Assembly: GCA_964554105.1 (NCBI GenBank)
Contig: CAZKNF010000004.1
Span: forward strand, 1-64,000
Direction: 5' to 3'
DNA from: CAZKNF01 sp964554105
GTDB lineage: Bacteria > Bacteroidota > Rhodothermia > Rhodothermales > VXPQ01
DNA: 64,000 nt
Shown: positions 44,692 to 53,508 of the stretch, piece after piece
Layout of the letters: each line of letters begins with the position of its first letter
Position numbering within the stretch: the stretch's first letter is position 1
Notes under the pieces: generated by a model
Told to the model about the DNA's origin: nothing
What the model saw: the letters and a program-made list of their open reading frames with translations, nothing else
Databases searched by the model: none
Translations under genes and position numbers: made by a program

Positions 44692-46645
44692 GATCATATG
44701 GTTCCACCTTTTCGAGGGTGAAGGGAGCGAGCTCTGACGCGACTTCATCTTTCGCGTAGAGGACTGCGCGGCTGCGAAGTGCTCGAACTTCCCTCCGTGG
44801 CTTGTACTCCGACAAGGCGGCGCTCATTTCATCATTTGTCGTTCTATAAGGCCCCCATCGGGCACTGTCGAAAAAAAGAAGCCAGACGCGAGCTTGCGGG
44901 TTGTCAGTAACCGCGCCGATATAGTCATCTGCTACGTATTCCGGAGAAAGACGGTCGATGTAATAAAAAAGCGGCGTGAAAACCCAGCTCTGAGGTACGA
45001 CAAAAACTAGATCGCCCCGCTCAAAGTGCGAGGTCATCTTCTGACCAAGAACGGCATAGTTTCTCGCCTCGGTCGGAAACTGCCGAAAGTGGGCGATTCC
45101 AGAGTAGTGAACAACAATTAATGCCGCGCCCAGAACGATTGCGACTGAACGATGCTTCGAGAGATGCAAGATGCCCGAAGCAATCAAAATCAATAGGTAC
45201 GGAACGAACATTGCGAAGGCGCGCGGAGTCAGCATTGACGTCCAGAACGATAGCATCAAGACGGCTGCGGGCGGTAATAAAGAAAGCACCGCAGGCAATG
45301 ACACACTCGTTCGTAGCTGCGAGAAAGCATTCATGCTCGTCTGATCTCCGCCATATCGGAAAAGAACGGACTTCAGTACACCGAGAGCCGGCCCCAGGAC
45401 GAGCCCCAAAAACGGCACGATCGCGACAAACGCGATAAGAGATTCACGGCGGTGGGCGGCCGCCGAAAACGCCAGGACGATAAGCGCCGATCCGCAGGCA
45501 ATTGGGAGCAGGCTCCGAAGATTGAATAGCTCCGCATGGCAGCATCGGGGGGACAAAACCAGACGGTTTGAGCGCGATCGGACGCAGCAAACCAGGGCGA
45601 GTGCCAGGAGAAAAAGACTTGAGATCGCCGAAAACGTCCGGGCGGGAATCGAAAGGAAATCCGGCTGGAAAAGAAAGCCGAATGAAAGATACTGAGCGAC
45701 AAACGACACCGAAGGAGCCGGAAGCGTTACGTCATCGCCAAGATACACGATGTGGGCAAGCGAGGCCGCACCGAGAATGATGACGAGCTGTTGAATGCCC
45801 AGCGTTCTGCGCGTCCCGCTCGAAGACGCCGGCGGACCGAGCCCGACCCACAGCATTTGACCAGCAAGAACCGTCCAGAAGAATGTTTGAGTATAAATTG
45901 CCAGCCATGAGGAGATGAGGTATGCAAGCTCCCACCAATGCCGCTTTTCCGAGTTACGCACAACGTGGAGTAGTGTATACGTCGACACCAGTGCCAGAAA
46001 ACAGCCCATCATGTACATCCGGGCAAACTGGCTCCAAAAAATGAGAAATCCGCTGAAAGCCACGAGTGCCGCGCTCATCAAGCCCACACGACGGTCGTAC
46101 GACAGCGAGGCAACCCCATAGACCAGTACGATGCATCCGATGCCGAATAGGGCGGACGGTAGCCGAAGAGCCGTGAGACCGACGCCGAACAGCTTTGTCC
46201 ACCCCCACATGAAAAAGTAGTAGACCTCGGGATGCCCCTCGCTATGAAAGTGCCACCAAAAGGTATCATAGAACGATAGACGAGCCGGTGGCCACGATAT
46301 GTCCGCAGGCCACTCAATGTTCGGAACGATGGCTTCGGTGTGTGTGAGGGTCTTCCGTGTCAGATCATCTAGTCTGAGCACCGACCCGCACGCCACGACA
46401 ACCATCAGCGCGACAATGACTCTCCGGCGACTACGGATCTCATTCTTGGCAGGAATCTGAAGAGCACCCGAACCCGCCTCAAGCGTAGGAGATGTCTGGC
46501 GTTCTCTTCGGCGGCGTGACAAGGTTTGCACCAGGAGACGCAGCAACCCAAAGCCGACCAGCGCTGCCCCCATCGCAAAGAGTCCCGCCATGGCGACTTG
46601 CCGCGTGGATGCCCCTGCTGCCAGTTCGAATATCAGCTGGAGCAC
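44681..46645 (-). CDS. ArnT/GT39-like membrane glycosyltransferase
   Basis: The 654 aa protein has about twelve helices with a C-terminal soluble part of around 130 residues. The first outer loop contains L-T-H-T-E-A and S-E-G-H-P-E-V-Y-Y-F-F-M-W-G-W-T-K-L-F-G, which fits the GT39/GT83 group (H-P-P-L-type loop, W-x-x-L-F-G). Such enzymes use polyprenyl-phosphate sugars to modify lipids or proteins. It starts with GTG at 46645, and a gap of about 150 bases separates it from the upstream GT2; that gap shows nothing clear. Confidence 0.82.
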   Translation of the reverse strand: MLQLIFELAAGASTRQVAMAGLFAMGAALVGFGLLRLLVQTLSRRRRERQTSPTLEAGSGALQIPAKNEIRSRRRVIVALMVVVACGSVLRLDDLTRKTLTHTEAIVPNIEWPADISWPPARLSFYDTFWWHFHSEGHPEVYYFFMWGWTKLFGVGLTALRLPSALFGIGCIVLVYGVASLSYDRRVGLMSAALVAFSGFLIFWSQFARMYMMGCFLALVSTYTLLHVVRNSEKRHWWELAYLISSWLAIYTQTFFWTVLAGQMLWVGLGPPASSSGTRRTLGIQQLVIILGAASLAHIVYLGDDVTLPAPSVSFVAQYLSFGFLFQPDFLSIPARTFSAISSLFLLALALVCCVRSRSNRLVLSPRCCHAELFNLRSLLPIACGSALIVLAFSAAAHRRESLIAFVAIVPFLGLVLGPALGVLKSVLFRYGGDQTSMNAFSQLRTSVSLPAVLSLLPPAAVLMLSFWTSMLTPRAFAMFVPYLLILIASGILHLSKHRSVAIVLGAALIVVHYSGIAHFRQFPTEARNYAVLGQKMTSHFERGDLVFVVPQSWVFTPLFYYIDRLSPEYVADDYIGAVTDNPQARVWLLFFDSARWGPYRTTNDEMSAALSEYKPRREVRALRSRAVLYAKDEVASELAPFTLEKVEPYDHAR

Positions 46646-46797
46646 GCCTGCCCGCCCCCACCACTCCGGCGAACCTGTTCCATATCGACCTCATGATGCT
46701 TGAATCCTTCCATAAATGACGCTGCAAGAGTCCTCGTCATAAACGGTTCGTGATCTTCGCGGTAATCACGTTTGTGAAGAGAACAGGGGTGAGATGG

Positions 46798-47724
46798 TCA
46801 AGAGTCGCTCCGCTGCGTAAGGAGCCATCGCGTTAGCCCGTAGCCCAGGGCTACGAGGTACGTTATTTCTCCGGTAGCTCGAGTGGGCTTGCGCATTAGA
46901 TATGTGAGTACCCGCAGTAGGCGGACCCTTACTTCCCTCACGAGCCGACCCAGCATGTAGCGGTCCTGCAAGTTCAAGTGCTTCGCGTAGTACTGCCCCT
47001 GTCCGCGGCCATAACTCCAGCGCAAGGATAGATATTCTCGATCCGAACGCCATGCTCTATGATAGAGGACTGCATCCGGCCTGTACAGGATACGATACCC
47101 GGCCTCTAGAAGACGAAATGCGAATTCATTATCCTCGGCGTTGACGAGTCGCACGTCGAATGCACCGACCTCATCAATTGCCGATCGAAAGAGTGCCATG
47201 TTATTGGAGTAAAGAATGTCTTCACCAATCCGACCCTCATAGTCGACGGGCATCTGGTCCGTCCTGGTGGAAGGCACGAATCCGCCTGCCTTACCTGACG
47301 GCGCCGGCATCACGCGGCCGGTAACCACGCTGCGAGGACCTGCATTGAGAAGCGCATCGACCAGCTCACGGAGCCAGGACCTAGTAACCAAAACATCGTC
47401 ATCCGTGAACACCAGTATGTGATAGCGTGCCTCGGCGATGCCGAGATTCCGGGCACGGCTCGCTCCCATTGAGGCGTCGTGCAGATAGCGGACATTACAC
47501 CTCCGACTGGTCGTGAGCGCTGCCAGATGTTCATTCGGCGCGTCACTCTGATCGACCACAATTAATTCTGCCGGTACTTCCTCTCCCTGAAGAATGGAGT
47601 CCACCGTTTCGGCGAGTAGCTCGGGCCGATTACGGGACGGAATGATAAGCGACAGCAAGGTACGACCGTCATTATCTCTAAGAATTTGCGGCTGCTCTCC
47701 GGGCATTTGTTTGATGTCACTCAT
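46798..47724 (-). CDS. Glycosyltransferase family 2
   Basis: The 308 aa enzyme has L-S-L-I-I-P-S-R-N-R-P, V-V-D-Q-S-D-A-P, G-A-S-R-A-R-N-L-G-I and the metal-binding F-T-D-D-D-V-L. It also has D-N-E-F-A-F-R-L-L-E-A-G-Y on the acceptor side. The ATG at 47724 (M-S-D-I-K-Q-M) lies 4 bases after the upstream GT2 stop; the open frame to 47847 would overlap that gene. It resembles its neighbour in general plan (R-A-R-N and F-T-D-D-D), so the two may be old duplicates. Confidence 0.88.
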   Translation of the reverse strand: MSDIKQMPGEQPQILRDNDGRTLLSLIIPSRNRPELLAETVDSILQGEEVPAELIVVDQSDAPNEHLAALTTSRRCNVRYLHDASMGASRARNLGIAEARYHILVFTDDDVLVTRSWLRELVDALLNAGPRSVVTGRVMPAPSGKAGGFVPSTRTDQMPVDYEGRIGEDILYSNNMALFRSAIDEVGAFDVRLVNAEDNEFAFRLLEAGYRILYRPDAVLYHRAWRSDREYLSLRWSYGRGQGQYYAKHLNLQDRYMLGRLVREVRVRLLRVLTYLMRKPTRATGEITYLVALGYGLTRWLLTQRSDS

Positions 47725-47728
47725 CCGA

Positions 47729-49018
47729 CTATTCCTTACCCGAAGTGGCGCTTGAGACCCGTCCGTAGGTCCTTCTGATATCATCTGCGAATTTACGGGC
47801 CTGCGCATAGCGGATTCCTCCAACAAGCGCACCGCGAAGTTCTGCAAGAATTAGATCAGGCGGAAATCCAGGCGAGCGCATCAAACTCCTCAGAAGGCGT
47901 TGTGCCTGCGTCCAAAACTGTCGGATACCGATCGACATAAGGCGAATACGCTGGTCTGGAAAGCTCCTGGCACTGGAAAACAGGCTCGCGTAGAAGCCGC
48001 TGCCCCAGCTCTCGATCTGCTTCCGCAGTTGTTCATACCCGCGTCGATGGCGATGACGTGCGATTGCACCAGGTTCGTACTGCAGAGCATACCCATTTTG
48101 CAAAACCCGATAGAACATCTCGACATCGCCTCCGCCGTTTGTGACAGTACCGGCATCTAAGGCTGGATCAAACAAACCGACCCGGTCGAATACGTTACGA
48201 CGAAAAGCCATGCTGGCTCCTGTTCCGCACTCGGCCCAGGCGCCGGGAAAATAGTCGGTCTGACCGTTGCGCCCGCCGCAAACGGAATAACGACGGCGTT
48301 CGAAACCGCAACCAAAGCCGCCATAACGCTCAAAGAAGATCTGCGCGCACGTCTCGAGCTCAAGTGGAACAACAAGGCCGGTCGTCGCGCCAATTTCATC
48401 GTCCTCAACAAAGGCAGCAGTTAGAGCGGCCACCCACCCCTCGTCAACCACGACATCATCATCCGTAAATGCGATAATCTCACCGCGAGCTTCAAGGATA
48501 GCTCGATTCCTCGCCCAATTCAGGCCCGGACGTGGCTCGTGAACGTATCGCACGGAGGGGTACTCCTCAAAAACCAACCGGGCGGTCTGACTCGTAGCTG
48601 GTGCATTGTCGACCACTAGCAGGTCCAGATCAGGATAATCCTGCAACTTGAGCGCATCCAAAGTAAGAGCAAGATCTTCCGCATTATCTCGTGTACAAAC
48701 AGCAACTGTAACCGCCTGATTGTAGCTGGACGACGGTGTGTACACCTTCGAATCGCGTCCATCGATACCTGACATCAAGTATTCGACAGCATCCGTGGAT
48801 TGCATCAGTCGCTCAAGCGCGGCCTGATGCTGATCCAGAACTGCTTCCCGAAGATCTCCGGCCGTAATCCATTCACCTGCAGCGGGCAGTGCGACGTACC
48901 CTATCGGCGTACCTCTAACGCGGACCAACGCCTGCAAGGCATCGTAGCCACCGATGTCGGTCACATCTTGCAGTGGCTCATCCCATTCAATATCGATGAC
49001 TTTTATGCGTTTGCTCAT
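47729..49018 (-). CDS. GT2 glycosyltransferase with an extra N-terminal domain
   Basis: The 429 aa enzyme carries about 100 residues before its GT-A domain. That segment (V-I-D-I-E-W-D-E-P through R-V-R-G-T-P-I-G-Y-V-A-L-P and D-L-R-E-A-V-L) looks like the small domain seen before some GT2 enzymes, whose role is unclear to me. The catalytic part has V-T-V-A-V-C-T-R-D-N, V-V-D-N-A-P, W-A-R-N-R-A-I and F-T-D-D-D-V-V-V-D. G-G-G-D-V-E-M-F-Y-R-V supplies the later acidic residues. The start is ATG 49018. Confidence 0.88.
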   Translation of the reverse strand: MSKRIKVIDIEWDEPLQDVTDIGGYDALQALVRVRGTPIGYVALPAAGEWITAGDLREAVLDQHQAALERLMQSTDAVEYLMSGIDGRDSKVYTPSSSYNQAVTVAVCTRDNAEDLALTLDALKLQDYPDLDLLVVDNAPATSQTARLVFEEYPSVRYVHEPRPGLNWARNRAILEARGEIIAFTDDDVVVDEGWVAALTAAFVEDDEIGATTGLVVPLELETCAQIFFERYGGFGCGFERRRYSVCGGRNGQTDYFPGAWAECGTGASMAFRRNVFDRVGLFDPALDAGTVTNGGGDVEMFYRVLQNGYALQYEPGAIARHRHRRGYEQLRKQIESWGSGFYASLFSSARSFPDQRIRLMSIGIRQFWTQAQRLLRSLMRSPGFPPDLILAELRGALVGGIRYAQARKFADDIRRTYGRVSSATSGKE

Positions 49019-49088
49019 ATAATGGCTTTCCGGAGGGCATTCAAGACCTGAAATCTCGTCCACCGGAAATCTCTTAATGCATCATCTG

Positions 49089-50129
49089 CTAACGCTGAAA
49101 GTACGTCTCCAATTCTCGGGAGAATGCCTCGCCGTTTGCATTCGTGACGTCGACACGTGGCAATAGATACTGCTGGCTATCCCGACGCACCGGCCCACCA
49201 AGACAGGCGCACGCAAACTTGTAGCCCGCATGGCGTACCTCAGAGACTGTGTCCTCCGAAAAAAGGCCGTAGGGATACGCAAAGCTCTGAATTGGGTGTC
49301 CCAGCCACTGCTCTAACGTGACCTTGCATTGGCTTATCTCATTACGCTGTACGTGCAATGGACATTCTGTCAGATCTGGATGATCGATCGTGTGACCACC
49401 AACCTCAACGAGGTTGCCTTCATCCAGAGTCAATACCTCCTCGGCCTCTAGTGCGCGATGTGTCGGGCGAACCGTCGGCTCTCGCCCGGTCCAATCCTGC
49501 AACTTGTCGAGAACATTAGTCCGCTCGGCACCGCTCATAGAGCGCATCAGCGGATAAATTGACTTCAGTGCGGCATGCCGCGACGTCGGGGGATCCTGAT
49601 CGATCACGCTCCACGTGTGCAGCCCGTTCGACTTTGCGTTCTCCGTTGCTGCCGTTCCATTTAGATCGAAGACCAAAGAGTGCCCTTTGATTTCGATCTC
49701 CAGCCGAGAGGGCAGTGACCGTGCATCAAGAAATATGGCCTCGAGTTCATCCCACCAGAACTCCCGGTCTCGACCTACACGTCCGGTCGTCATAAAGACT
49801 GTAGCAGGTATGTCATACCGCTCAAGCAAGGGCCGGGCGGCGTACAGATTATCTTGATATCCATCATCGAATGTGACGCACACCGCGCGATCCGGCAGTT
49901 TACCATTCCGTACACAACCAGCAAGCTCGCTCAAGGGCACTGGCGTCCCCAGGTCGCGGATGACCTGTAAATGCTCCTCAAAATGTTTCGGCGAAACGCA
50001 GAGTCGGTAAACGTCCGAAGACGGCTCGGCGATGCGGTGGTAGAGCAAGACCACGCAATGTGGCCCGAATCTGCCACGAATCCGAAGCATCGTTTGCTGC
50101 AGCATTTTTGGAAGCGGGCTCACGAGCAT
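49089..50129 (-). CDS. Polysaccharide deacetylase (NodB homology domain)
   Basis: The 346 aa protein has the NodB fold: L-L-Y-H-R at the N-terminal side, metal-site T-F-D-D-G-Y-Q-D-N, then G-G-H-T-I-D-H-P-D-L supplying the two metal histidines. The late S-F-A-Y-P-Y-G motif is also present. It removes N- or O-acetyl groups from a glycan or its lipid-linked precursor. No signal peptide is evident, so it may act in the cytoplasm before export. It sits between the methyltransferase gene and a GT2. Confidence 0.9.
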   Translation of the reverse strand: MLVSPLPKMLQQTMLRIRGRFGPHCVVLLYHRIAEPSSDVYRLCVSPKHFEEHLQVIRDLGTPVPLSELAGCVRNGKLPDRAVCVTFDDGYQDNLYAARPLLERYDIPATVFMTTGRVGRDREFWWDELEAIFLDARSLPSRLEIEIKGHSLVFDLNGTAATENAKSNGLHTWSVIDQDPPTSRHAALKSIYPLMRSMSGAERTNVLDKLQDWTGREPTVRPTHRALEAEEVLTLDEGNLVEVGGHTIDHPDLTECPLHVQRNEISQCKVTLEQWLGHPIQSFAYPYGLFSEDTVSEVRHAGYKFACACLGGPVRRDSQQYLLPRVDVTNANGEAFSRELETYFQR

Positions 50130-50160
50130 TGCTGCGGAAGAACTGTTAGAACGGGCATCA

Positions 50161-50952
50161 TCATGACGCTACCTTTTGGGCGCGGACCGTTATGAGCAAT
50201 TCGTAATCCGGGTCATGATAGTCCAACTCATTCCTTGTAAGTTCACCGCGACCTAACCCGTACAGGAACGACGCCGCGGCTAGGACATTGCCATGAGACG
50301 TGACATCTAAACCCTCCACATGAAAGTGCTCGCCGAAGAGCCGCCGCATGGAGAGTACGGTAAAGTTCCAGCACCAGTAGTCTCCCCACGGCTCCGTATC
50401 ATGCCGATTGATCTGAGAAATACCAGGAACGGTAATCAGGGCGACCCCCCCGGGCTTTAGTATTCGATGGATAGTCTGGATCGCCGCATGTACGTCGTAT
50501 ATGAGCTGCAGGGTCTGAGTGACGATCACGCAGTCAAAGGTATCTGAAGGGATGTGATCGGCGGTCGAAAGATCGCCGACAATCGTGGCTGCCTCGTGCT
50601 CTCTTTTCTGGTACACGAGGATGTCGATCTGACGCACGCGATCTTTGCCGAACCATCGGGTGTACGTATCTTCTGCAATCTCCATGACGCGCCCATGGAC
50701 ATCGGATCGGTTTTCCTTCAGAAAACGCTCAATATAGTACCGGTCGATCGGCCCTCCCCTGTCATCCCCCCATTCACGACTTATCGGATTGACACGACGC
50801 AGACTTCCAAACCTCACGAGCCCGACGGGCGGGATGTCGCCAGTGCCCTCCCACCGCCCACGAAACCATCTGCGAACCGGGGGCAGCGTGGCATTGAACA
50901 CAAGCTTGCGTACACCACGTTTAGCTCGCGTCAGAACATGCTTTAGAGACAT
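50161..50952 (-). CDS. SAM-dependent methyltransferase-like protein, split partner of the fusion
   Basis: The 263 aa protein matches the C-terminal half of the fusion at 34210-35865 along its length. Shared blocks include R-F-G-S-L-R-R-V-N-P-I-S, P-I-D-R-Y-Y-I-E-R-F-L, T-R-W-F-G-K-D-R-V, L-K-P-G-G-V-A-L-I-T-V-P-G-I-S-Q, S-H-G-N-V-L-A-A-A-S-F-L and D-Y-H-D-P-D-Y-E-L. Motif I is weak in both (M-E-I-A-E-D here). The ATG at 50952 was preferred over a GTG at 51018. The gene follows the matching GT2, about 70 bases after its stop. Confidence 0.88.
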   Translation of the reverse strand: MSLKHVLTRAKRGVRKLVFNATLPPVRRWFRGRWEGTGDIPPVGLVRFGSLRRVNPISREWGDDRGGPIDRYYIERFLKENRSDVHGRVMEIAEDTYTRWFGKDRVRQIDILVYQKREHEAATIVGDLSTADHIPSDTFDCVIVTQTLQLIYDVHAAIQTIHRILKPGGVALITVPGISQINRHDTEPWGDYWCWNFTVLSMRRLFGEHFHVEGLDVTSHGNVLAAASFLYGLGRGELTRNELDYHDPDYELLITVRAQKVAS

Positions 50953-51021
50953 ACCTGCAAGGATCTTGCTTGTGTAAATATGGATAGCCCCGCATTCCGC
51001 CAACAGCCGCCAATGCACGTG

Positions 51022-52065
51022 CTATGTGCGATCAGTCCCTAAGTATCGCCTGAGAAACCGAGACCATAACCATTCACGTATAGGGGCCGGTACGATCATC
51101 CGACCAATCCGGAACAATGCCGCAAGGACCTCCTCCCACAGAAACCCCTTGAGCGTGTCTGATAAGGCTCGAAACTGAAATACCAGACGCTGCGTCACGG
51201 GATTTTGATAATACCACAACTCTCGCCGCAGCAACTTCAATGCTTGCGAGTCCTCCGCCAGGTGCTCCGAAAGATAGCTGTCCAGCCACTCGAGAAATGA
51301 CTGATGTGCGGGATGCGGCCTCTCAGCATCGTACTCACCTGCTTCCATTGCCAGCATGCAGTTTGAGTCGGGATGCTGTCGGTAGAGGTCCCACGACTCG
51401 CTCGTGACGAACGCGGATGAGGCAAGAAATATCTTTGCGAAGAACGCCTGATCTTCGTAGAGGCCTTTAAATCGCGGTTCAAAGCCGCCCACGCTATCGA
51501 TGATGTCGCGCCGCATCAGGACGCTGCAAGTTGCCGGTGTAGTAGCCTTTCGCTTCAAAAATTCTATGAGAAGCGTCGGGGGTTCATACAACCGACCTGG
51601 CCGGACTCCCGGCCTGCGCCAATCGTCTCGGATTGCATCCTCAGGTCTTCCGGTCCAGCTGTGCCATAACTTCGTCGGTCCGTAAACCATGTCCGCCTCT
51701 GGATGCTGCTTAAACAGCGACATTTGACGCTCGAGTTTTTCAGGTAACCAGATGTCGTCGGCATCCAGAAATGCTACAAATGCTCCTTGCGCGTGCTTAA
51801 TTCCAAGATTACGTGACGCGCTCATTCCGCGATTCTCGTGTCCATCGTGCTCTAGATAGCATATGGTCCCCGAATGTGCGGACGCATACTTCTTCGCCAC
51901 CTGCGTGCTTCCGTCGGTCGAGCCGTCGTCAACCAAGTGCAATTCCCAGTGATCATACGTTTGTGCGATCACGCTCTCTACCGCCTGCGCAAGAAACCGC
52001 TCCTCGTTAAGGAAAGTGATGACAACAGAGATGAGCCGTTGTCGACGTTTCGCATCGATGTTCAT
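51022..52065 (-). CDS. Glycosyltransferase family 2, split partner of the fusion
   Basis: The 347 aa enzyme matches the N-terminal half of the fusion at 34210-35865: V-I-T-F-L-N-E-E-R-F-L, D-D-G-S-T-D-G-S-T, E-H-D-G-H-E-N-R-G-M-S-A-S-R-N-L-G, F-L-D-A-D-D-I-W, E-K-L-E-R-Q, and Y-R-Q-H-P-D-S. An upstream ATG at 52098 adds 11 residues. The adjacent methyltransferase gene completes the pair. Donor and acceptor are unknown, but paired use of both halves at two places suggests a sugar that is added and then methylated. Confidence 0.9.
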   Translation of the reverse strand: MNIDAKRRQRLISVVITFLNEERFLAQAVESVIAQTYDHWELHLVDDGSTDGSTQVAKKYASAHSGTICYLEHDGHENRGMSASRNLGIKHAQGAFVAFLDADDIWLPEKLERQMSLFKQHPEADMVYGPTKLWHSWTGRPEDAIRDDWRRPGVRPGRLYEPPTLLIEFLKRKATTPATCSVLMRRDIIDSVGGFEPRFKGLYEDQAFFAKIFLASSAFVTSESWDLYRQHPDSNCMLAMEAGEYDAERPHPAHQSFLEWLDSYLSEHLAEDSQALKLLRRELWYYQNPVTQRLVFQFRALSDTLKGFLWEEVLAALFRIGRMIVPAPIREWLWSRFLRRYLGTDRT

Positions 52066-52218
52066 CTCAGGAGAGCGTTGAAAATGAGGTTGATGCATCG
52101 GACAAAACGTTGCCGATTAACTCCGGATTTCTGCGAATTGTCTTGTCTGACGCAACCAGCACATGCCCTGAACGGCTCTGAGTATCCATTCATGTGCTCC
52201 TGACGCGGAACACGTGTG

Positions 52219-53499
52219 TCAAACCGGCCCCGCCAATCGGGAAATCCTCCTATACGCTTCATGACTCAGATCGACCTGATGCCTGGCGGCGGTGAGCAAT
52301 CTATCTCTAACACTCTCTGCCTCCTGCCAGGCGTGTACTATCGCTTCGGCGAGGACAGAGGAGAGGTCGGGATCGCTAAGACGGACCACCGTACAACCCA
52401 CACCAAACTGATCGGCTAAACCTTCAAACTTGCTGATATAGTAGGCTGAATTGACCAATCCAACGGCAGGAATTCCCGACGATAAGGCGAATACGGCTGC
52501 ATGATAGCTACCTGCTACCACGACACGACACCGGTGGACCTGTTCGATTACTTTGCGCGTGGTATCCAACCCTGCTCCACCGTCGGAATCATCGTCGTAG
52601 CCAATCATCAGTTGCCGTATTGTGTCGGAATCTTGCTCACCCGGGACTCGTGAGATCGGAATGGGAATCAAAGGAGCGTTCAATAATTTCGCCGCTCCAT
52701 GCAAAATCGGGCGAATTTCATCCGTCAAATGCTGGTTGACATCCGCATAGCCAGACGATCGAAGATTGATGCCTAACCCTGTCCCCGGCCGTTCCGGTTG
52801 CTTCCCGAAAGCCAACTCAATGGCATCATCACCTGTCGTCATTACCCGATCTGGTGAGACTTGAAGCGCCTGGAGGAGTGGCGCACCGGCCTTCTTTTCT
52901 CGCAGCGAGATGAAGTCGACTCGCGGTAGGACAGACGTTGCCAACGCTCGCAGTTTCGGATCTTCGAGTGGCCCCATCCCCTGCCCTACCATTGCCGACC
53001 GTGCTCCGTTGTGGAGCGCCAACCGAAATACTTCAAGAAGCTCGGTAGCATACTCGGGGAACGTATCCGAAATACCACCCATGCCGTTCGCCACAATCAT
53101 ATCGGCTCCTGCAACGGTCCCATAGAAGTCTTCCAAGTCATTGACCGGTTTACCTCGTAGCCGTAGGCTCATCCTTAACAACGAGTACGCGAGCGTTGGG
53201 AAGTACCGCTTGAGAAATCGCTCAATCTTGTGAAGGCGCTCCCTGAGGATACTCGGGATATTCAGCGATAGAACTGATTCGAAGATCGATTCCTCAAACC
53301 ACATGCGGCGCCCAGACGAATCGAGAGGTACCACATTGGGACCATAGCAAGGAAACGTACTTGGTACGTCCGTGAATACCTGGATCGTTGCTTTCGGCCA
53401 CATTGTGCTCATACGAGACAGAGCTACCTCAAGCATTGCGGTATCGCCGATATTCCGTATGATGTAGTCACTAGGCTCCACGAGAACGCGCACTGCCAC
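52219..53499 (-). CDS. Polysaccharide pyruvyl transferase-family protein
   Basis: The 426 aa protein shows the family layout: N-I-G-D-T-A-M-L near the start (a G-D-x-A motif), A-N-G-M-G-G-I-S-D, G-Q-G-M-G-P-L, S-L-R-E-K-K-A-G, then G-S-Y-H-A-A-V-F-A-L-S-S-G-I-P-A-V-G-L near the end. Members transfer pyruvate ketals from PEP to sugars, giving negative charge (CsaB, WcaK); some act differently. The start appears to be GTG at 53499, 9 bases after the ATPase stop. A terminal pyruvyl group could be what the exporter's C-terminal domain recognises. Confidence 0.88.
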   Translation of the reverse strand: MAVRVLVEPSDYIIRNIGDTAMLEVALSRMSTMWPKATIQVFTDVPSTFPCYGPNVVPLDSSGRRMWFEESIFESVLSLNIPSILRERLHKIERFLKRYFPTLAYSLLRMSLRLRGKPVNDLEDFYGTVAGADMIVANGMGGISDTFPEYATELLEVFRLALHNGARSAMVGQGMGPLEDPKLRALATSVLPRVDFISLREKKAGAPLLQALQVSPDRVMTTGDDAIELAFGKQPERPGTGLGINLRSSGYADVNQHLTDEIRPILHGAAKLLNAPLIPIPISRVPGEQDSDTIRQLMIGYDDDSDGGAGLDTTRKVIEQVHRCRVVVAGSYHAAVFALSSGIPAVGLVNSAYYISKFEGLADQFGVGCTVVRLSDPDLSSVLAEAIVHAWQEAESVRDRLLTAARHQVDLSHEAYRRISRLAGPV

Positions 53500-53508
53500 T
53501 CTTTCCTC

